Origin: Candidatus Pelagibacter sp.
GTDB lineage: Bacteria; Pseudomonadota; Alphaproteobacteria; Pelagibacterales; Pelagibacteraceae
Direction of reading: 5' to 3'
Length of the DNA: 64,000 bases
NCBI GenBank assembly: GCA_028404615.1
Contig: JAOOBT010000003.1
Coordinates: forward strand, 65,662 to 129,661
The position numbers and the translations under genes are program-made. Below the pieces are notes generated by a model. That model was not told the DNA's origin and ran no database searches. It saw only the letters and a program-made list of their open reading frames with translations. This document shows positions 53,030 to 62,005 of the stretch, piece after piece. Each line of letters opens with the position of its first letter. Positions within the stretch are counted from its first letter, which is position 1.

Positions 53030-53737
53030 ATGCATAAAAATATAGAAGAAATTAAAAAACTAGAGGGTTCACCAAAAATAATAAAAAATTTATTTAGTAA
53101 TAATGAATTAGAAAAATTTTTTAAGCTTTATCAAGACTTACCAACTACAGTCCATAACAAAAAACAAAATGTAATAAAAAAAAGATGGCTTAAAAATTAC
53201 AGCAGTGAACTTGAGTCTCTTTTTTACAATAAAGTAAAAAATGAAATTGGAGAGTTCAAAATGGATAATCTGAAAGATGAAAATAATGATGATATTTTAG
53301 GCCTTTTTCAAGAAAGCTATAACCCTATAGGTTTACATGTAGATGCAGGCTTTAATTTAAATGAGATAATTTTTAAACAAACTTTAATTCCACTTACTTC
53401 TAAAGGTAGTACAGTTATTTTCAAGAATAAATTTTACGGGAATTCAACTAATTTCACAATTGATGAAAACGAACTTAAAGTAACTAATCTTAAATATGGT
53501 CAAAACGTAAGATCTTCTGAACATTTAAATTTATATACAAAAAAGCCCTTTAATAAAGAAAAACATCAAAAATATTTAAAACATGAAAAAATTGAAAATC
53601 TTGAGGGATTAGAAATTGATATAGTCTATGAATGGGAATTGGGTTCGATGTTGATTTTTGATAGGACCAGGCTTCATTGTTCATCGTCTCTAATCGATGG
53701 AAAGAAAATAGGACTCACTACATTTACAAAAAAATAA
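53030..53737 (+). CDS. possible 2-oxoglutarate/Fe(II) oxygenase
   Basis: A 235-residue protein without strong family identity. A GLHVDAG motif gives His103-x-Asp105, and RTRLHCSSS supplies a distal His216, which together match the H-x-D...H iron triad of 2OG-Fe(II) oxygenases. Lys225 or Lys226 could bind the 2OG carboxylate. The N-terminal 90 residues are helical and lysine-rich. It lies 3 nt after the ABC permease and 12 nt before FkbM. A hydroxylase acting on a sugar or lipid of this cluster would fit, but this is inferred from three residues and context. Confidence 0.55.
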   Translation: MHKNIEEIKKLEGSPKIIKNLFSNNELEKFFKLYQDLPTTVHNKKQNVIKKRWLKNYSSELESLFYNKVKNEIGEFKMDNLKDENNDDILGLFQESYNPIGLHVDAGFNLNEIIFKQTLIPLTSKGSTVIFKNKFYGNSTNFTIDENELKVTNLKYGQNVRSSEHLNLYTKKPFNKEKHQKYLKHEKIENLEGLEIDIVYEWELGSMLIFDRTRLHCSSSLIDGKKIGLTTFTKK

Positions 53738-53749
53738 ATATTTTCAAAT

Positions 53750-54694
53750 ATGAAAATTAAAATCCAAAAATTTTTTAGAAGTTTATTAAAACCACTATTG
53801 CCTATTATTTATAAAATACTGATTACTTTTAAATTAAATAGAAGAGTAATCAATTTCTTGAATGAAAAAGCTTACAAAAGTAATGAACAACATAATTTTA
53901 AAGAACATATAGAGAATTTAATTAAAAACGAAAAGATTGTAGCATTAGATGTTGGTGCTCAGGGGGGGTTCAATTCTGACAATTTTTTTCCAAGTAAATA
54001 TAACCAATTTTTTGAAAGTATTTTAGTAGAGCCGATAAAAGAGGAGGCTAATAAATTGAAAGGACAAAAATTTCTTATTAAAAAAGGTCTATGGAGCAAT
54101 AAAGAAAAGAAAAATTTGTATATTTTAGATAATAGATTAGGAAGTTCATCTATGTACATGCCAAATGAGGAAGCTTTTGATTTACATAGAATTAAACAAA
54201 AAGATTTTCAAAATTATCAAGTAACGCGAACAATTCAAATAGAGTGTGATACGATAAGTAATCAACTTTCTGAACTAAATGTAAACAAGCTAGATTATCT
54301 TAAAATTGACACTCAAGGAGCAGAATTTGAAATCCTTAAAGGAATAGGGAGTTTTCGACCGCTGTTAATTAAAATAGAGGTACATTTTTTTTCAATTTAT
54401 AAAAATGTTCCTAGTTGGCATGAGTTAGTTAATTTTCTTTATAAGATGAATTATGTTTTAATTGATTGGAAAGGAATTGGAGACCATAGCACAAGAATTC
54501 CAGCCGAAGTTGATATGATATTTATACCTAATTTTAACAATAATTCTGGTAAAGAATTGATAAAAGCAAATATTGAAAAATTTACAAGCTTGATGCTAAT
54601 TTTTGGTCATTTAAAAATTCTACAAGTTATACTAAAAAGATTTAAAATCAGTAACAATAAAATAGAAAAATTAGAGGATTACTATTTCAATTAA
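53750..54694 (+). CDS. FkbM family methyltransferase
   Basis: A SAM-dependent methyltransferase of 314 residues. Motif I is LDVGAQGG at 66-73, EPIKEEANKL follows as the acidic ribose-binding region, and LDYLKIDTQGAEFEILKGIG (181-200) is the FkbM hallmark. A basic, partly hydrophobic N-terminus (about 8-30) could touch the membrane. FkbM enzymes often methylate sugar hydroxyls in surface glycans. It shares one base with the GT17 gene downstream. The last 60 residues are family-atypical and lysine-rich. Confidence 0.88.
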   Translation: MKIKIQKFFRSLLKPLLPIIYKILITFKLNRRVINFLNEKAYKSNEQHNFKEHIENLIKNEKIVALDVGAQGGFNSDNFFPSKYNQFFESILVEPIKEEANKLKGQKFLIKKGLWSNKEKKNLYILDNRLGSSSMYMPNEEAFDLHRIKQKDFQNYQVTRTIQIECDTISNQLSELNVNKLDYLKIDTQGAEFEILKGIGSFRPLLIKIEVHFFSIYKNVPSWHELVNFLYKMNYVLIDWKGIGDHSTRIPAEVDMIFIPNFNNNSGKELIKANIEKFTSLMLIFGHLKILQVILKRFKISNNKIEKLEDYYFN

Positions 54695-55494
54695 TGGCTA
54701 TTTATGACTGCTTTCAATATTTTAATGAAGATCATATCGTTGATCTAAGATTAAATATTTTGGACAAATTTGTTGATTATTTTGTTATTTCTGAGTCGAC
54801 TAAAACTCATCAAGGGAAAATAAAAAGATTAAATTTTGATGTTAAAAAATTTTCTAAGTTCCAAAAAAAAATAATTTTTATAGCTGCAGATTATAAAGAG
54901 AATATCAATTTTGATAAACACACTGGTGGTGAGTCTCCTATAGAACAACATCAAAGAAATGCCTTAATGGAAGGTGTCAAAAATGCTTCCCCCGAAGATC
55001 TAATAATTTTGTCTGACTCAGATGAAATTCCTGACCTTACAAAATTATCAAAGATAAATAATAAAAAAAAATTCATAGCATTTTCTCAAAAAATGTTCAT
55101 GTACAAAATAAATTTACAAAACTTAGAAGAGAGTAATTGGATTGGTTCAAGAATTGCAAAAAAGAAAAATATTAAATCATTTCAAGATCTGAGAAATTTA
55201 AAATTTAAAAATTATCCTTTTTGGAGAGTAGACAAATTAAATCAACAAATAATAGATGGTGGTTGGCATTTTTCATACATGCAAACACCATCACAAATAT
55301 TAAAGAAGATACGATCTTTCTCTCACGGTGAATACAATAATGACAATTTAAGTGAAAAAAGCATCCAAAAGAAAATATTATCAAATGAGGATATTTTTGG
55401 CAGAGGTATTAAATTAAAAAAAATAGAAATTGATAACACTTTTCCTGAATATATAACCCAAAATATAGATAAATATTCAGATTGGATTATTTAA
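54694..55494 (+). CDS. glycosyltransferase family 17 protein
   Basis: A 266-residue protein starting MAIYDCFQYFNEDHIVDLRL, with FVISESTKTHQG, the nucleotide-sugar site LSDSDEIPDL (Asp108-Ser-Asp110), and GGWHFSYM. These match GT17, the family of the eukaryotic beta-1,4-N-acetylglucosaminyltransferase III, found in bacterial surface-glycan clusters. It shares one base with FkbM upstream and ends just before tRNA-Arg. The family is clear, but the donor and acceptor sugars are not. Confidence 0.87.
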   Translation: MAIYDCFQYFNEDHIVDLRLNILDKFVDYFVISESTKTHQGKIKRLNFDVKKFSKFQKKIIFIAADYKENINFDKHTGGESPIEQHQRNALMEGVKNASPEDLIILSDSDEIPDLTKLSKINNKKKFIAFSQKMFMYKINLQNLEESNWIGSRIAKKKNIKSFQDLRNLKFKNYPFWRVDKLNQQIIDGGWHFSYMQTPSQILKKIRSFSHGEYNNDNLSEKSIQKKILSNEDIFGRGIKLKKIEIDNTFPEYITQNIDKYSDWII

Positions 55495-55499
55495 AGAGA

Positions 55500-55577
55500 T
55501 GGTGCGCCGGATAGGAGTCGAACCCATAACCTCCGGAGCCGAAATCCGGCGCTCTATCCAGTTGAAGCTACCGGCGC
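55500..55577 (-). tRNA. tRNA-Arg (anticodon TCG)
   Basis: On the minus strand the acceptor GCGCCGG pairs with CCGGCGC; the D arm is GCTTCAACTGGATAGAGC. The anticodon stem CCGGA/TCCGG encloses TTTCGGC, giving anticodon TCG, which reads CGA and related arginine codons. The T arm contains GGGTTCGACTCC. CCA is encoded at 55502-55500. Confidence 0.95.
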
Positions 55578-55601
55578 AATATGAATAATTTAAATTAATT
55601 T

Positions 55602-56582
55602 ATGAATAATACAATAAAATTTTCTGTTAATTCGAAAAATAGTGGAAAAAGATTAGATATTTTTTTAACGGAAAATATAAATGATTTCACAAGAACATAT
55701 TTAAAAAAATTAATTACCAATAAACAAGTAAAAATTAATGGTTCTATAACTGCATTACCATCAGCCAAAGTAAAATATAATGATCAAATATTAATTAATG
55801 TTATTGAAAATAATACTCAAACTATTGCTCCAAAAAATATTAAATTAGAAATAATTCATGAAGATAAAGATATATTAATAATAAATAAGCCAAAAGGTAT
55901 GGTTGTTCATCCGGGTGCTGGAAATTATGAAAATACTTTAGTTAATGCTTTACTGTTTAAATACAAAAAAACTTTATCAAATATAAACGGAAAATTACGA
56001 CCAGGAATCGTTCATAGAATTGATAAAAATACTAGCGGATTAATTGTAGTAGCTAAAAATAACTTAGCTCATGCTAATCTAGGAAGTCAATTTAGCAATC
56101 ACTCTATTAAAAGAAAATATCTTTGTCTATCATGGGGTGTAATTAGACCTCTTAACGGAAAAATAATAACGTTGATAAAAAGGGATCAAAAAAACAGACA
56201 GTTAATGACAGCTAGTGATATTAATGGAAAAAAAGCTATAACAAATTACAAGACTGTAAAAGTTTTTAATATTAAAGACGTCCCTAAAATTAGTTTAATT
56301 GAGTGCGAACTAGAGACAGGTAGGACACATCAAATCAGAGTTCATTTAAAATACAAAGGTACCTCTTTGTTGGGGGACAAGCAGTATGGTAAAAAAAATA
56401 TCAGTTTTAAAAAAGTTAATAGTGATTTTTTTACCCAATTGAATAATTTGTCTGGACAAGCCTTACATGCAAAAACTCTGGAATTTTCGCATCCTTCTAC
56501 AAAAAAATGGATGAGGTTTAATTCAGATCTCCCAGACGGTTTTAAAAAAATATTGAATTTGCTTGAAAATTTAAGCGGTTGA
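55602..56582 (+). CDS. rluD: 23S rRNA pseudouridine synthase RluD
   Basis: RluD converts uridines 1911, 1915 and 1917 of helix 69 in 23S rRNA to pseudouridine. The 326-residue protein has an N-terminal S4 RNA-binding domain (about 15-65), LIINKPKGMVVHPGAGN, the catalytic Asp141 in VHRIDKNTSGLIVVAK, and ETGRTHQIRVHLKYKGTSLLGD (read in parts). It lies 24 nt from the divergent tRNA-Arg and is followed after 30 nt by rpoH. RluA/RluC paralogues share these motifs; overall length and motif set favour RluD. Confidence 0.9.
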   Translation: MNNTIKFSVNSKNSGKRLDIFLTENINDFTRTYLKKLITNKQVKINGSITALPSAKVKYNDQILINVIENNTQTIAPKNIKLEIIHEDKDILIINKPKGMVVHPGAGNYENTLVNALLFKYKKTLSNINGKLRPGIVHRIDKNTSGLIVVAKNNLAHANLGSQFSNHSIKRKYLCLSWGVIRPLNGKIITLIKRDQKNRQLMTASDINGKKAITNYKTVKVFNIKDVPKISLIECELETGRTHQIRVHLKYKGTSLLGDKQYGKKNISFKKVNSDFFTQLNNLSGQALHAKTLEFSHPSTKKWMRFNSDLPDGFKKILNLLENLSG

Positions 56583-56612
56583 AATAATAAATTTAATCTA
56601 TAAATAAAAAAT

Positions 56613-57509
56613 ATGAGTGAAAAAAATCAAATTAGTAATCTTCCTGTACCGTCGGTAGGAGGTTTATCAATTTATTTAGCACAGATAAAAAAATTTCCTA
56701 TGCTCGATGCAGAGGAGGAGTATATGCTTGCAAAAAATTGGAGAGAGAATGGAAATTTAAAGGCTGCACATAAATTAGTTACTAGTCATTTAAGATTAGT
56801 CGCTAAGATAGCTATGGGTTATCGTGGCTACGGTCTTCCTGTGAATGAATTAATATCAGAGGGAAATCTTGGATTAATGCAAGCTGTAAAAAAATTTGAT
56901 CCAGACAAAGGGTTTAGACTTGCGACATATGCAATGTGGTGGATTAAAGCTGCAATTCAGGAATATGTATTAAGATCATGGAGTTTAGTAAAAATGGGGA
57001 CTACTACCGCTCAAAAAAAACTATTTTTTAATTTAAAAAAACTTAAAAATCAAATCGCTCCGGGTCAAGATGGAGATCTAAAAGATGAACATGTAAAAGA
57101 AATTTCTAAAAGATTAGACGTAGAATCTCATGAAGTTGTAAATATGAACAGAAGAATGATGGGTCAAGAAAAATCTTTAAATGATCCTATTAAAAGTGGA
57201 GAAACGGATGAGTGGCAAGACTGGTTGGTTGATGATACTCTAGACCAAGAATTAATAGTTTCTCAAAAACAAGAGTATGACGACAAAAAAGAATTGTTGG
57301 AAAGTGCTATGAATATTTTAAATGAAAGAGAAAAAGAAATAATTACTGCTAGAAGACTTTCCGAGGAACCAAAAACTTTAGATGAATTAAGTAAAAAATA
57401 TAAAATTAGCAGAGAAAGAATAAGGCAAATAGAAACTAAAGCTTTTGAAAAACTGCAAAAGTCTATGATAAATGCAAGTAAATCAAAAAATTTATTACCT
57501 TCAAACTAA
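56613..57509 (+). CDS. rpoH: RNA polymerase sigma-32 factor
   Basis: RpoH directs transcription of heat-shock genes. The 298-residue protein has region 2 with the highly conserved [20 protein letters not shown] and [20 protein letters not shown] (core binding and -10 recognition), and a region 4 helix-turn-helix [17 protein letters not shown]. The RpoH-box region between 2 and 3 is present as [14 protein letters not shown]. It overlaps purA at the stop by 4 nt. Sequence identifies sigma-32 rather than RpoD by its short N-terminus. Confidence 0.96.
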   Translation: MSEKNQISNLPVPSVGGLSIYLAQIKKFPMLDAEEEYMLAKNWRENGNLKAAHKLVTSHLRLVAKIAMGYRGYGLPVNELISEGNLGLMQAVKKFDPDKGFRLATYAMWWIKAAIQEYVLRSWSLVKMGTTTAQKKLFFNLKKLKNQIAPGQDGDLKDEHVKEISKRLDVESHEVVNMNRRMMGQEKSLNDPIKSGETDEWQDWLVDDTLDQELIVSQKQEYDDKKELLESAMNILNEREKEIITARRLSEEPKTLDELSKKYKISRERIRQIETKAFEKLQKSMINASKSKNLLPSN

Positions 57510-58798
57510 TTATTAAAAGGATCTTCTACCAATATAGTATCATCTCTTTCAGGGCTTGTGGAAATACTTGATATTCGTGCGCCAATAAAATCTTCTAAAG
57601 CATGAATGTATCTCTTTGCTTTATCTGGAAGATCTTTTAGATTCCTTATACCTTGTGTTTTAGATTTCCAACCTGGAAATGATTTATACACTGGTTTAAT
57701 ATTAAACTGATCTTCTGTAGCTGCAGGTAAATAATCTATTTTTTTTCCATTTAATTCGTATCCTACACACATTTTGATTTCATCTAATTCATCGAGTACA
57801 TCAAGTTTAGTTAAAGCTATTCCGTTAATGCCTGAGATTTTAATTGTTTGCCTTACTAGAACTCCATCAAACCATCCACATCTTCTTTTTCTTGCAGTGA
57901 CTGTACCAAACTCTTTGCCTCTCAGACCGAGACTTTCTCCAATTTCATCTTTTAATTCTGTTGGAAATGGACCACTTCCTACTCTTGTAGTGTAAGCTTT
58001 TGTAATGCCTAGAATATAATTAATATTATTGGGACCTGAGCCAGATCCAGTTGCTGCCATTGCTGGAACCGTATTTGAAGATGTCACATAAGGATAAGTT
58101 CCATGATCTACATCTAAAAGTATTCCTTGAGCACCCTCAAATAATATTTTTCTTCTCTCATTTTTAAATTTGTCTAACTTAAGCCAGACGGGTTGAGCAA
58201 ATTTTAATATTTCCGGAGCGATTTTTAATAATTCTTTTTTGAGCTTATCCTTTTCAAATATTTTTTTACTCAAACCTTTTCTAATTGCGTTGTGATGTAA
58301 TAAAACATTTTCTAATCTATTATCTAAATTGCTTTCTAGCCTGAGGTCCATTACTCTTATTGATCTTCTTCCAACTTTATCCTCATAACACGGTCCTATT
58401 CCTCTTCTAGTAGTTCCAATTTTTTCCTTACCCGCTGCATCCTCTCTGATTTCATCCATTTCTTGATGAAATGGTAAAATAAGTGATGCTGACTCTGAAA
58501 TCATAAAGTTATCAGGTGTAACTTCTACACCTTGTTTTTTTATATCCTCTATTTCGCTTAAAAGTGCCCACGGATCAATAACTACTCCATTCCCAAGAAT
58601 TGAAATTTTCCCTTTTCTAACAATACCAGATGGTAATAATCTTAATTTAAATACTTTTTTATCAATAACTAAAGTATGCCCCGCATTATGACCTCCTTGG
58701 AATCTTACTACCACGTCTGCCTCACTAGATAGCCAGTCAACTATTTTTCCTTTTCCTTCGTCTCCCCACTGGGATCCTACAACAACAACATTTTGCAT
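57506..58798 (-). CDS. purA: adenylosuccinate synthetase
   Basis: PurA links aspartate to IMP with GTP, giving adenylosuccinate for AMP. The 430-residue protein has the GTP loop GDEGKGK at 12-18, GGHNAGHT for [16 protein letters not shown], and [15 protein letters not shown]. It shares one base with thiD upstream in ftsH-folP-glmM-thiD-purA. With purF and guaA-guaB in this window it covers the start and both branches of purine synthesis. Confidence 0.97.
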   Translation of the reverse strand: MQNVVVVGSQWGDEGKGKIVDWLSSEADVVVRFQGGHNAGHTLVIDKKVFKLRLLPSGIVRKGKISILGNGVVIDPWALLSEIEDIKKQGVEVTPDNFMISESASLILPFHQEMDEIREDAAGKEKIGTTRRGIGPCYEDKVGRRSIRVMDLRLESNLDNRLENVLLHHNAIRKGLSKKIFEKDKLKKELLKIAPEILKFAQPVWLKLDKFKNERRKILFEGAQGILLDVDHGTYPYVTSSNTVPAMAATGSGSGPNNINYILGITKAYTTRVGSGPFPTELKDEIGESLGLRGKEFGTVTARKRRCGWFDGVLVRQTIKISGINGIALTKLDVLDELDEIKMCVGYELNGKKIDYLPAATEDQFNIKPVYKSFPGWKSKTQGIRNLKDLPDKAKRYIHALEDFIGARISSISTSPERDDTILVEDPFNN

Positions 58799-59610
58799 TA
58801 ATTATTTTTTTTATTTAGCATGATAGAATTTAAGTGATTTATTGGGCCGTTTCCTTTTCCTAAATTTAAATTTGATCTTATTGCTTCATTAACATATTTA
58901 ATTCCAAGCTCACAAGATTTAATCAAATCTTTTCCACATGATAGTTTAGTTGCTATAGCGGTAGATAAAGTGCAACCAGTTCCGTGGGTATTTTTTGTTG
59001 AATACTTTCTGCTTTTAAATATTTTTACACTTTTTTTATTTAACAAAACATCATTCATTTGCTTAGATCTTAGATGTCCACCTTTAATAAGCACGTTTTT
59101 TGCACCTAAGTTAATTAATATCTTTCCTGCTTTTATCATATCTTTAAGGGAATTAATTTTTGTTTTTGTTAAAATTTCTGCTTCTGGAATATTGGGTGTT
59201 ATCAAAAAAGTTTTTTTAATTAATTTATTTTTTATAAAATTTATTGCTGAATTGTTAAGTAATTTGGTGCCACTTTTTGCTACCATTACTGGATCAAGTA
59301 CTACTTTTTTAACTTTAATTTTTTTTAAAGATTTAAGCACGGAAAGAATAACTCCCTTCGAATGTAACATACCAATTTTTATTGCATCTGGTTTTATATC
59401 TTTAGAAGTAAACTCTATTTGTTTCGATATTTCTTTAGGCTTTATTGGAACTATCGATTTAACACCAGTAGTATTTTGAGCTGTAATTGCTGTAATAGCT
59501 GTCATTGCATAACAGCCTAAAGCTGTGACAGTTTTAATATCAGCTTGAATTCCAGCGCCTCCGGAAGAGTCTGAGCCTGCAATTATTAATATTTTTGATT
59601 TTGGCTTCAT
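58798..59610 (-). CDS. thiD: HMP / HMP-phosphate kinase
   Basis: ThiD phosphorylates hydroxymethylpyrimidine (HMP) twice to HMP-PP, the pyrimidine half of thiamine. The 270-residue ribokinase-fold protein has [18 protein letters not shown], the substrate region [19 protein letters not shown], and the anion-hole loop [14 protein letters not shown]. It sits between glmM (3-nt gap) and purA (one-base overlap) with no other thiamine gene in the window. Cultured SAR11 cells are known to require an exogenous HMP-type precursor, which gives this kinase a salvage role. Confidence 0.94.
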   Translation of the reverse strand: MKPKSKILIIAGSDSSGGAGIQADIKTVTALGCYAMTAITAITAQNTTGVKSIVPIKPKEISKQIEFTSKDIKPDAIKIGMLHSKGVILSVLKSLKKIKVKKVVLDPVMVAKSGTKLLNNSAINFIKNKLIKKTFLITPNIPEAEILTKTKINSLKDMIKAGKILINLGAKNVLIKGGHLRSKQMNDVLLNKKSVKIFKSRKYSTKNTHGTGCTLSTAIATKLSCGKDLIKSCELGIKYVNEAIRSNLNLGKGNGPINHLNSIMLNKKNN

Positions 59611-59613
59611 AAA

Positions 59614-60945
59614 TTAATAAATTTGTTTTTTTATTAAATTTATACATTTGTTCATTAAAGAATTATTAAAAGACTCACACATAATTCTAATTTTGGGCTC
59701 TGTGCCTGAAGATCTAACTAATAGTCTTCCTTTATTTTTAATGAGTTTATTCGCATATTTAATAGCTTTTTTACATTTGGGAGAATTGATAATTTTCTTA
59801 TTTTTCACTTTAATATTTAGAAGTTTTTGAGGAACTGGTTTGTAAACTTTAAAAATTTCACTAGCCAATTTCCCTTTTCTCAGAGAAAATAATATTTCCA
59901 AGGCAACAAGAAGGCCATCCCCTGTCGTAGCAAATTTACCTAAAATTATGTGACCTGATTGTTCTCCGCCTAAATTAAAGTTGTATTTTTTCATCATTTC
60001 CTTCACATACCTGTCGCCTACGTTTGATCTTTTAAATCTAATTTTCTCAGAATTAAAAAATTTTTCTAAACCATAGTTTGACATTAAGGTCCCTATTACA
60101 CCTCCTTTAAGAATTTTTTTCCTTTTCCATCTTTTTGCAATTGTTGCAATAATTTGATCGCCGTCAATTATTTGAGATTTTTCATCACACATAATGACTC
60201 TATCAGCATCACCATCCAGAGCTATGCCTAGGTCTGCCTTAAATCTTTTTACACTTTTTTTTAAAACCCCAGGAAATGTTGATCCACAGTTATCATTAAT
60301 ATTTAGGCCATTGGGTCTTGTTCCAATTGTAAATACTTTAGCCCCTAAATCAGAAAGTATTTTTGGAGCAGATTTGTATCCTGCCCCATTAGCACAATCT
60401 ATTACTATTCTCATATTTTTAAGATTAAAATTACTAGGAAAATTACCTTTTAAGATTTTGATGTATTCATCATTGCCAGTTTCTAACCTCTTTACTCTTC
60501 CTAAAAATTTTGGTTCGGACAAATGGTTAATCGTTTTTTTATCAATTAAATTTTCGATTTTTTTCTCTATCTTATCTGATAACTTTAATCCATCTGGCCC
60601 AAATAATTTTAAACCGTTATCGTGAAAGGGGTTGTGTGAAGCTGTTATCATTATACCAAGATTAGCTTTCATTTTTTTTGTGAGCATTGCCAATCCATTA
60701 GTAGGCAAAGGACCTAAAGTAAATATATGCATCCCAGCTGAGGCCAACCCTGATACTAAGGCTGGTTCAAGAGTGTATCCAGATAATCGGGTATCTTTAG
60801 CTATAATTGCAACTTGTTTTTTTTTTTTTAAATTTTTGAAGTATGTTCCAGCAGCTAAACCAAATTTAAAAAATTTTTCACCGTTAATATTTCCAATATT
60901 TACTGTTCCTCTAATACCATCTGTACCGAAATATTTTTTTTTCAT
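59614..60945 (-). CDS. glmM: phosphoglucosamine mutase
   Basis: GlmM interconverts glucosamine 6-phosphate and 1-phosphate, supplying UDP-GlcNAc for peptidoglycan and lipopolysaccharide. The 443-residue protein has FGTDGIRG at the N-terminus, phosphorylated Ser103 in TASHNPFHDNGLKLF, the metal loop LDGDADRVI, the sugar loop GGEQSGHII and the phosphate-binding VRSSGTEPKIR. It overlaps folP upstream by 4 nt. The ftsH-folP-glmM order is widely conserved in Proteobacteria. Confidence 0.97.
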   Translation of the reverse strand: MKKKYFGTDGIRGTVNIGNINGEKFFKFGLAAGTYFKNLKKKKQVAIIAKDTRLSGYTLEPALVSGLASAGMHIFTLGPLPTNGLAMLTKKMKANLGIMITASHNPFHDNGLKLFGPDGLKLSDKIEKKIENLIDKKTINHLSEPKFLGRVKRLETGNDEYIKILKGNFPSNFNLKNMRIVIDCANGAGYKSAPKILSDLGAKVFTIGTRPNGLNINDNCGSTFPGVLKKSVKRFKADLGIALDGDADRVIMCDEKSQIIDGDQIIATIAKRWKRKKILKGGVIGTLMSNYGLEKFFNSEKIRFKRSNVGDRYVKEMMKKYNFNLGGEQSGHIILGKFATTGDGLLVALEILFSLRKGKLASEIFKVYKPVPQKLLNIKVKNKKIINSPKCKKAIKYANKLIKNKGRLLVRSSGTEPKIRIMCESFNNSLMNKCINLIKKQIY

Positions 60946-62000
60946 TTATTTAATAACGCTTCAAATACTAAAAGACTTTGTTTAACTTCACTAATATTGT
61001 GAACTCTAAAAATTTTAATTCCTTGTGAATAAGAAAAAATAATTGATGATATAGTTCCTCCAATTCTTTCTAAGGTATCGTAATTTCCAGAAATTTGATT
61101 AATAAATCTTTTTCTAGACGTGCCAATTAATATAGGAAAACCAAGCGAATGAAATAAAGAAATCTTACTTAAAATCATCAAATTATGTTTCAAGTTTTTT
61201 CCAAATCCAATGCCAGGGTCTAAAATCAGTTTTTTTTTGCTTTTGTTTCTACCAAATTTTTTTATTTTATTTTCAAAGAAATCATAAATATCAAGCAAAA
61301 CATGGTCATATGCAGGATCAATCTGCATCGTTTGTGGGGTTCCTTGCATGTGGTGAATTATTTTCCATAAGTTTTTATTTTTTACTAAATCAAAAGATTT
61401 TGGATCATATTTAAAACAAGAAACATCATTAATAATATCTACTTTATGTTTAATTGAAAAATTCATTACTAATGATTTTCTAGTATCGATTGATAACAAT
61501 AATTTTGGAAATTTTTTTTTAAACTTTTCTATTAACTTATATACTCTTTGTAACTCTTTTTTTGGAGGCACTACTTTAGATCCAGGTCTTGTTGACTCTC
61601 CTCCTATATCGATAATATCAGCTCCAGATTTTTGCAAATTACTTATTCTAGTGATAGCTTTGATATAAGAGTTGAATTTACCTCCATCTGAAAAGCTGTC
61701 TGGAGTCATGTTGACTACACCCATTAACATATGATTTTTTTTTCTTAAAAAAACTCTCTTTAAAGTAATCTTTTTAATATCTTTATTAATTTTTCTTTTT
61801 AAAGAGGGATTTAATTTATTAATATCTTTAATATTTAAAGTTTTCGATTTTACTCTCTTTTTGTCTCTGGTAAAAATTTCAATTTGATTAAATGATATTA
61901 AATTATTACCACAAAGAGGAAGGGTTAATTTTTTTTTAATTAATTCTTTTGATCTTTGACCATAAAAAAAATTACACGCACGAGTGTAATATTTTTTCAT
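60942..62000 (-). CDS. folP: dihydropteroate synthase with N-terminal extension
   Basis: FolP condenses p-aminobenzoate with dihydropterin pyrophosphate in folate synthesis and is the sulfonamide target. The barrel runs from about residue 91: LMGVVNMTPDSFSDGG, then DIGGESTRPGS, LLSIDTRKS, INDVS, and LDPGIGFGKN. A 90-residue lysine-rich N-terminal extension starting MKKYYTRACNFF precedes it; a similar leader occurs in other alphaproteobacterial FolP proteins, as recalled. It follows ftsH after 5 nt and overlaps glmM by 4 nt. Confidence 0.93.
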   Translation of the reverse strand: MKKYYTRACNFFYGQRSKELIKKKLTLPLCGNNLISFNQIEIFTRDKKRVKSKTLNIKDINKLNPSLKRKINKDIKKITLKRVFLRKKNHMLMGVVNMTPDSFSDGGKFNSYIKAITRISNLQKSGADIIDIGGESTRPGSKVVPPKKELQRVYKLIEKFKKKFPKLLLSIDTRKSLVMNFSIKHKVDIINDVSCFKYDPKSFDLVKNKNLWKIIHHMQGTPQTMQIDPAYDHVLLDIYDFFENKIKKFGRNKSKKKLILDPGIGFGKNLKHNLMILSKISLFHSLGFPILIGTSRKRFINQISGNYDTLERIGGTISSIIFSYSQGIKIFRVHNISEVKQSLLVFEALLNK

Positions 62001-62005
62001 ATATT

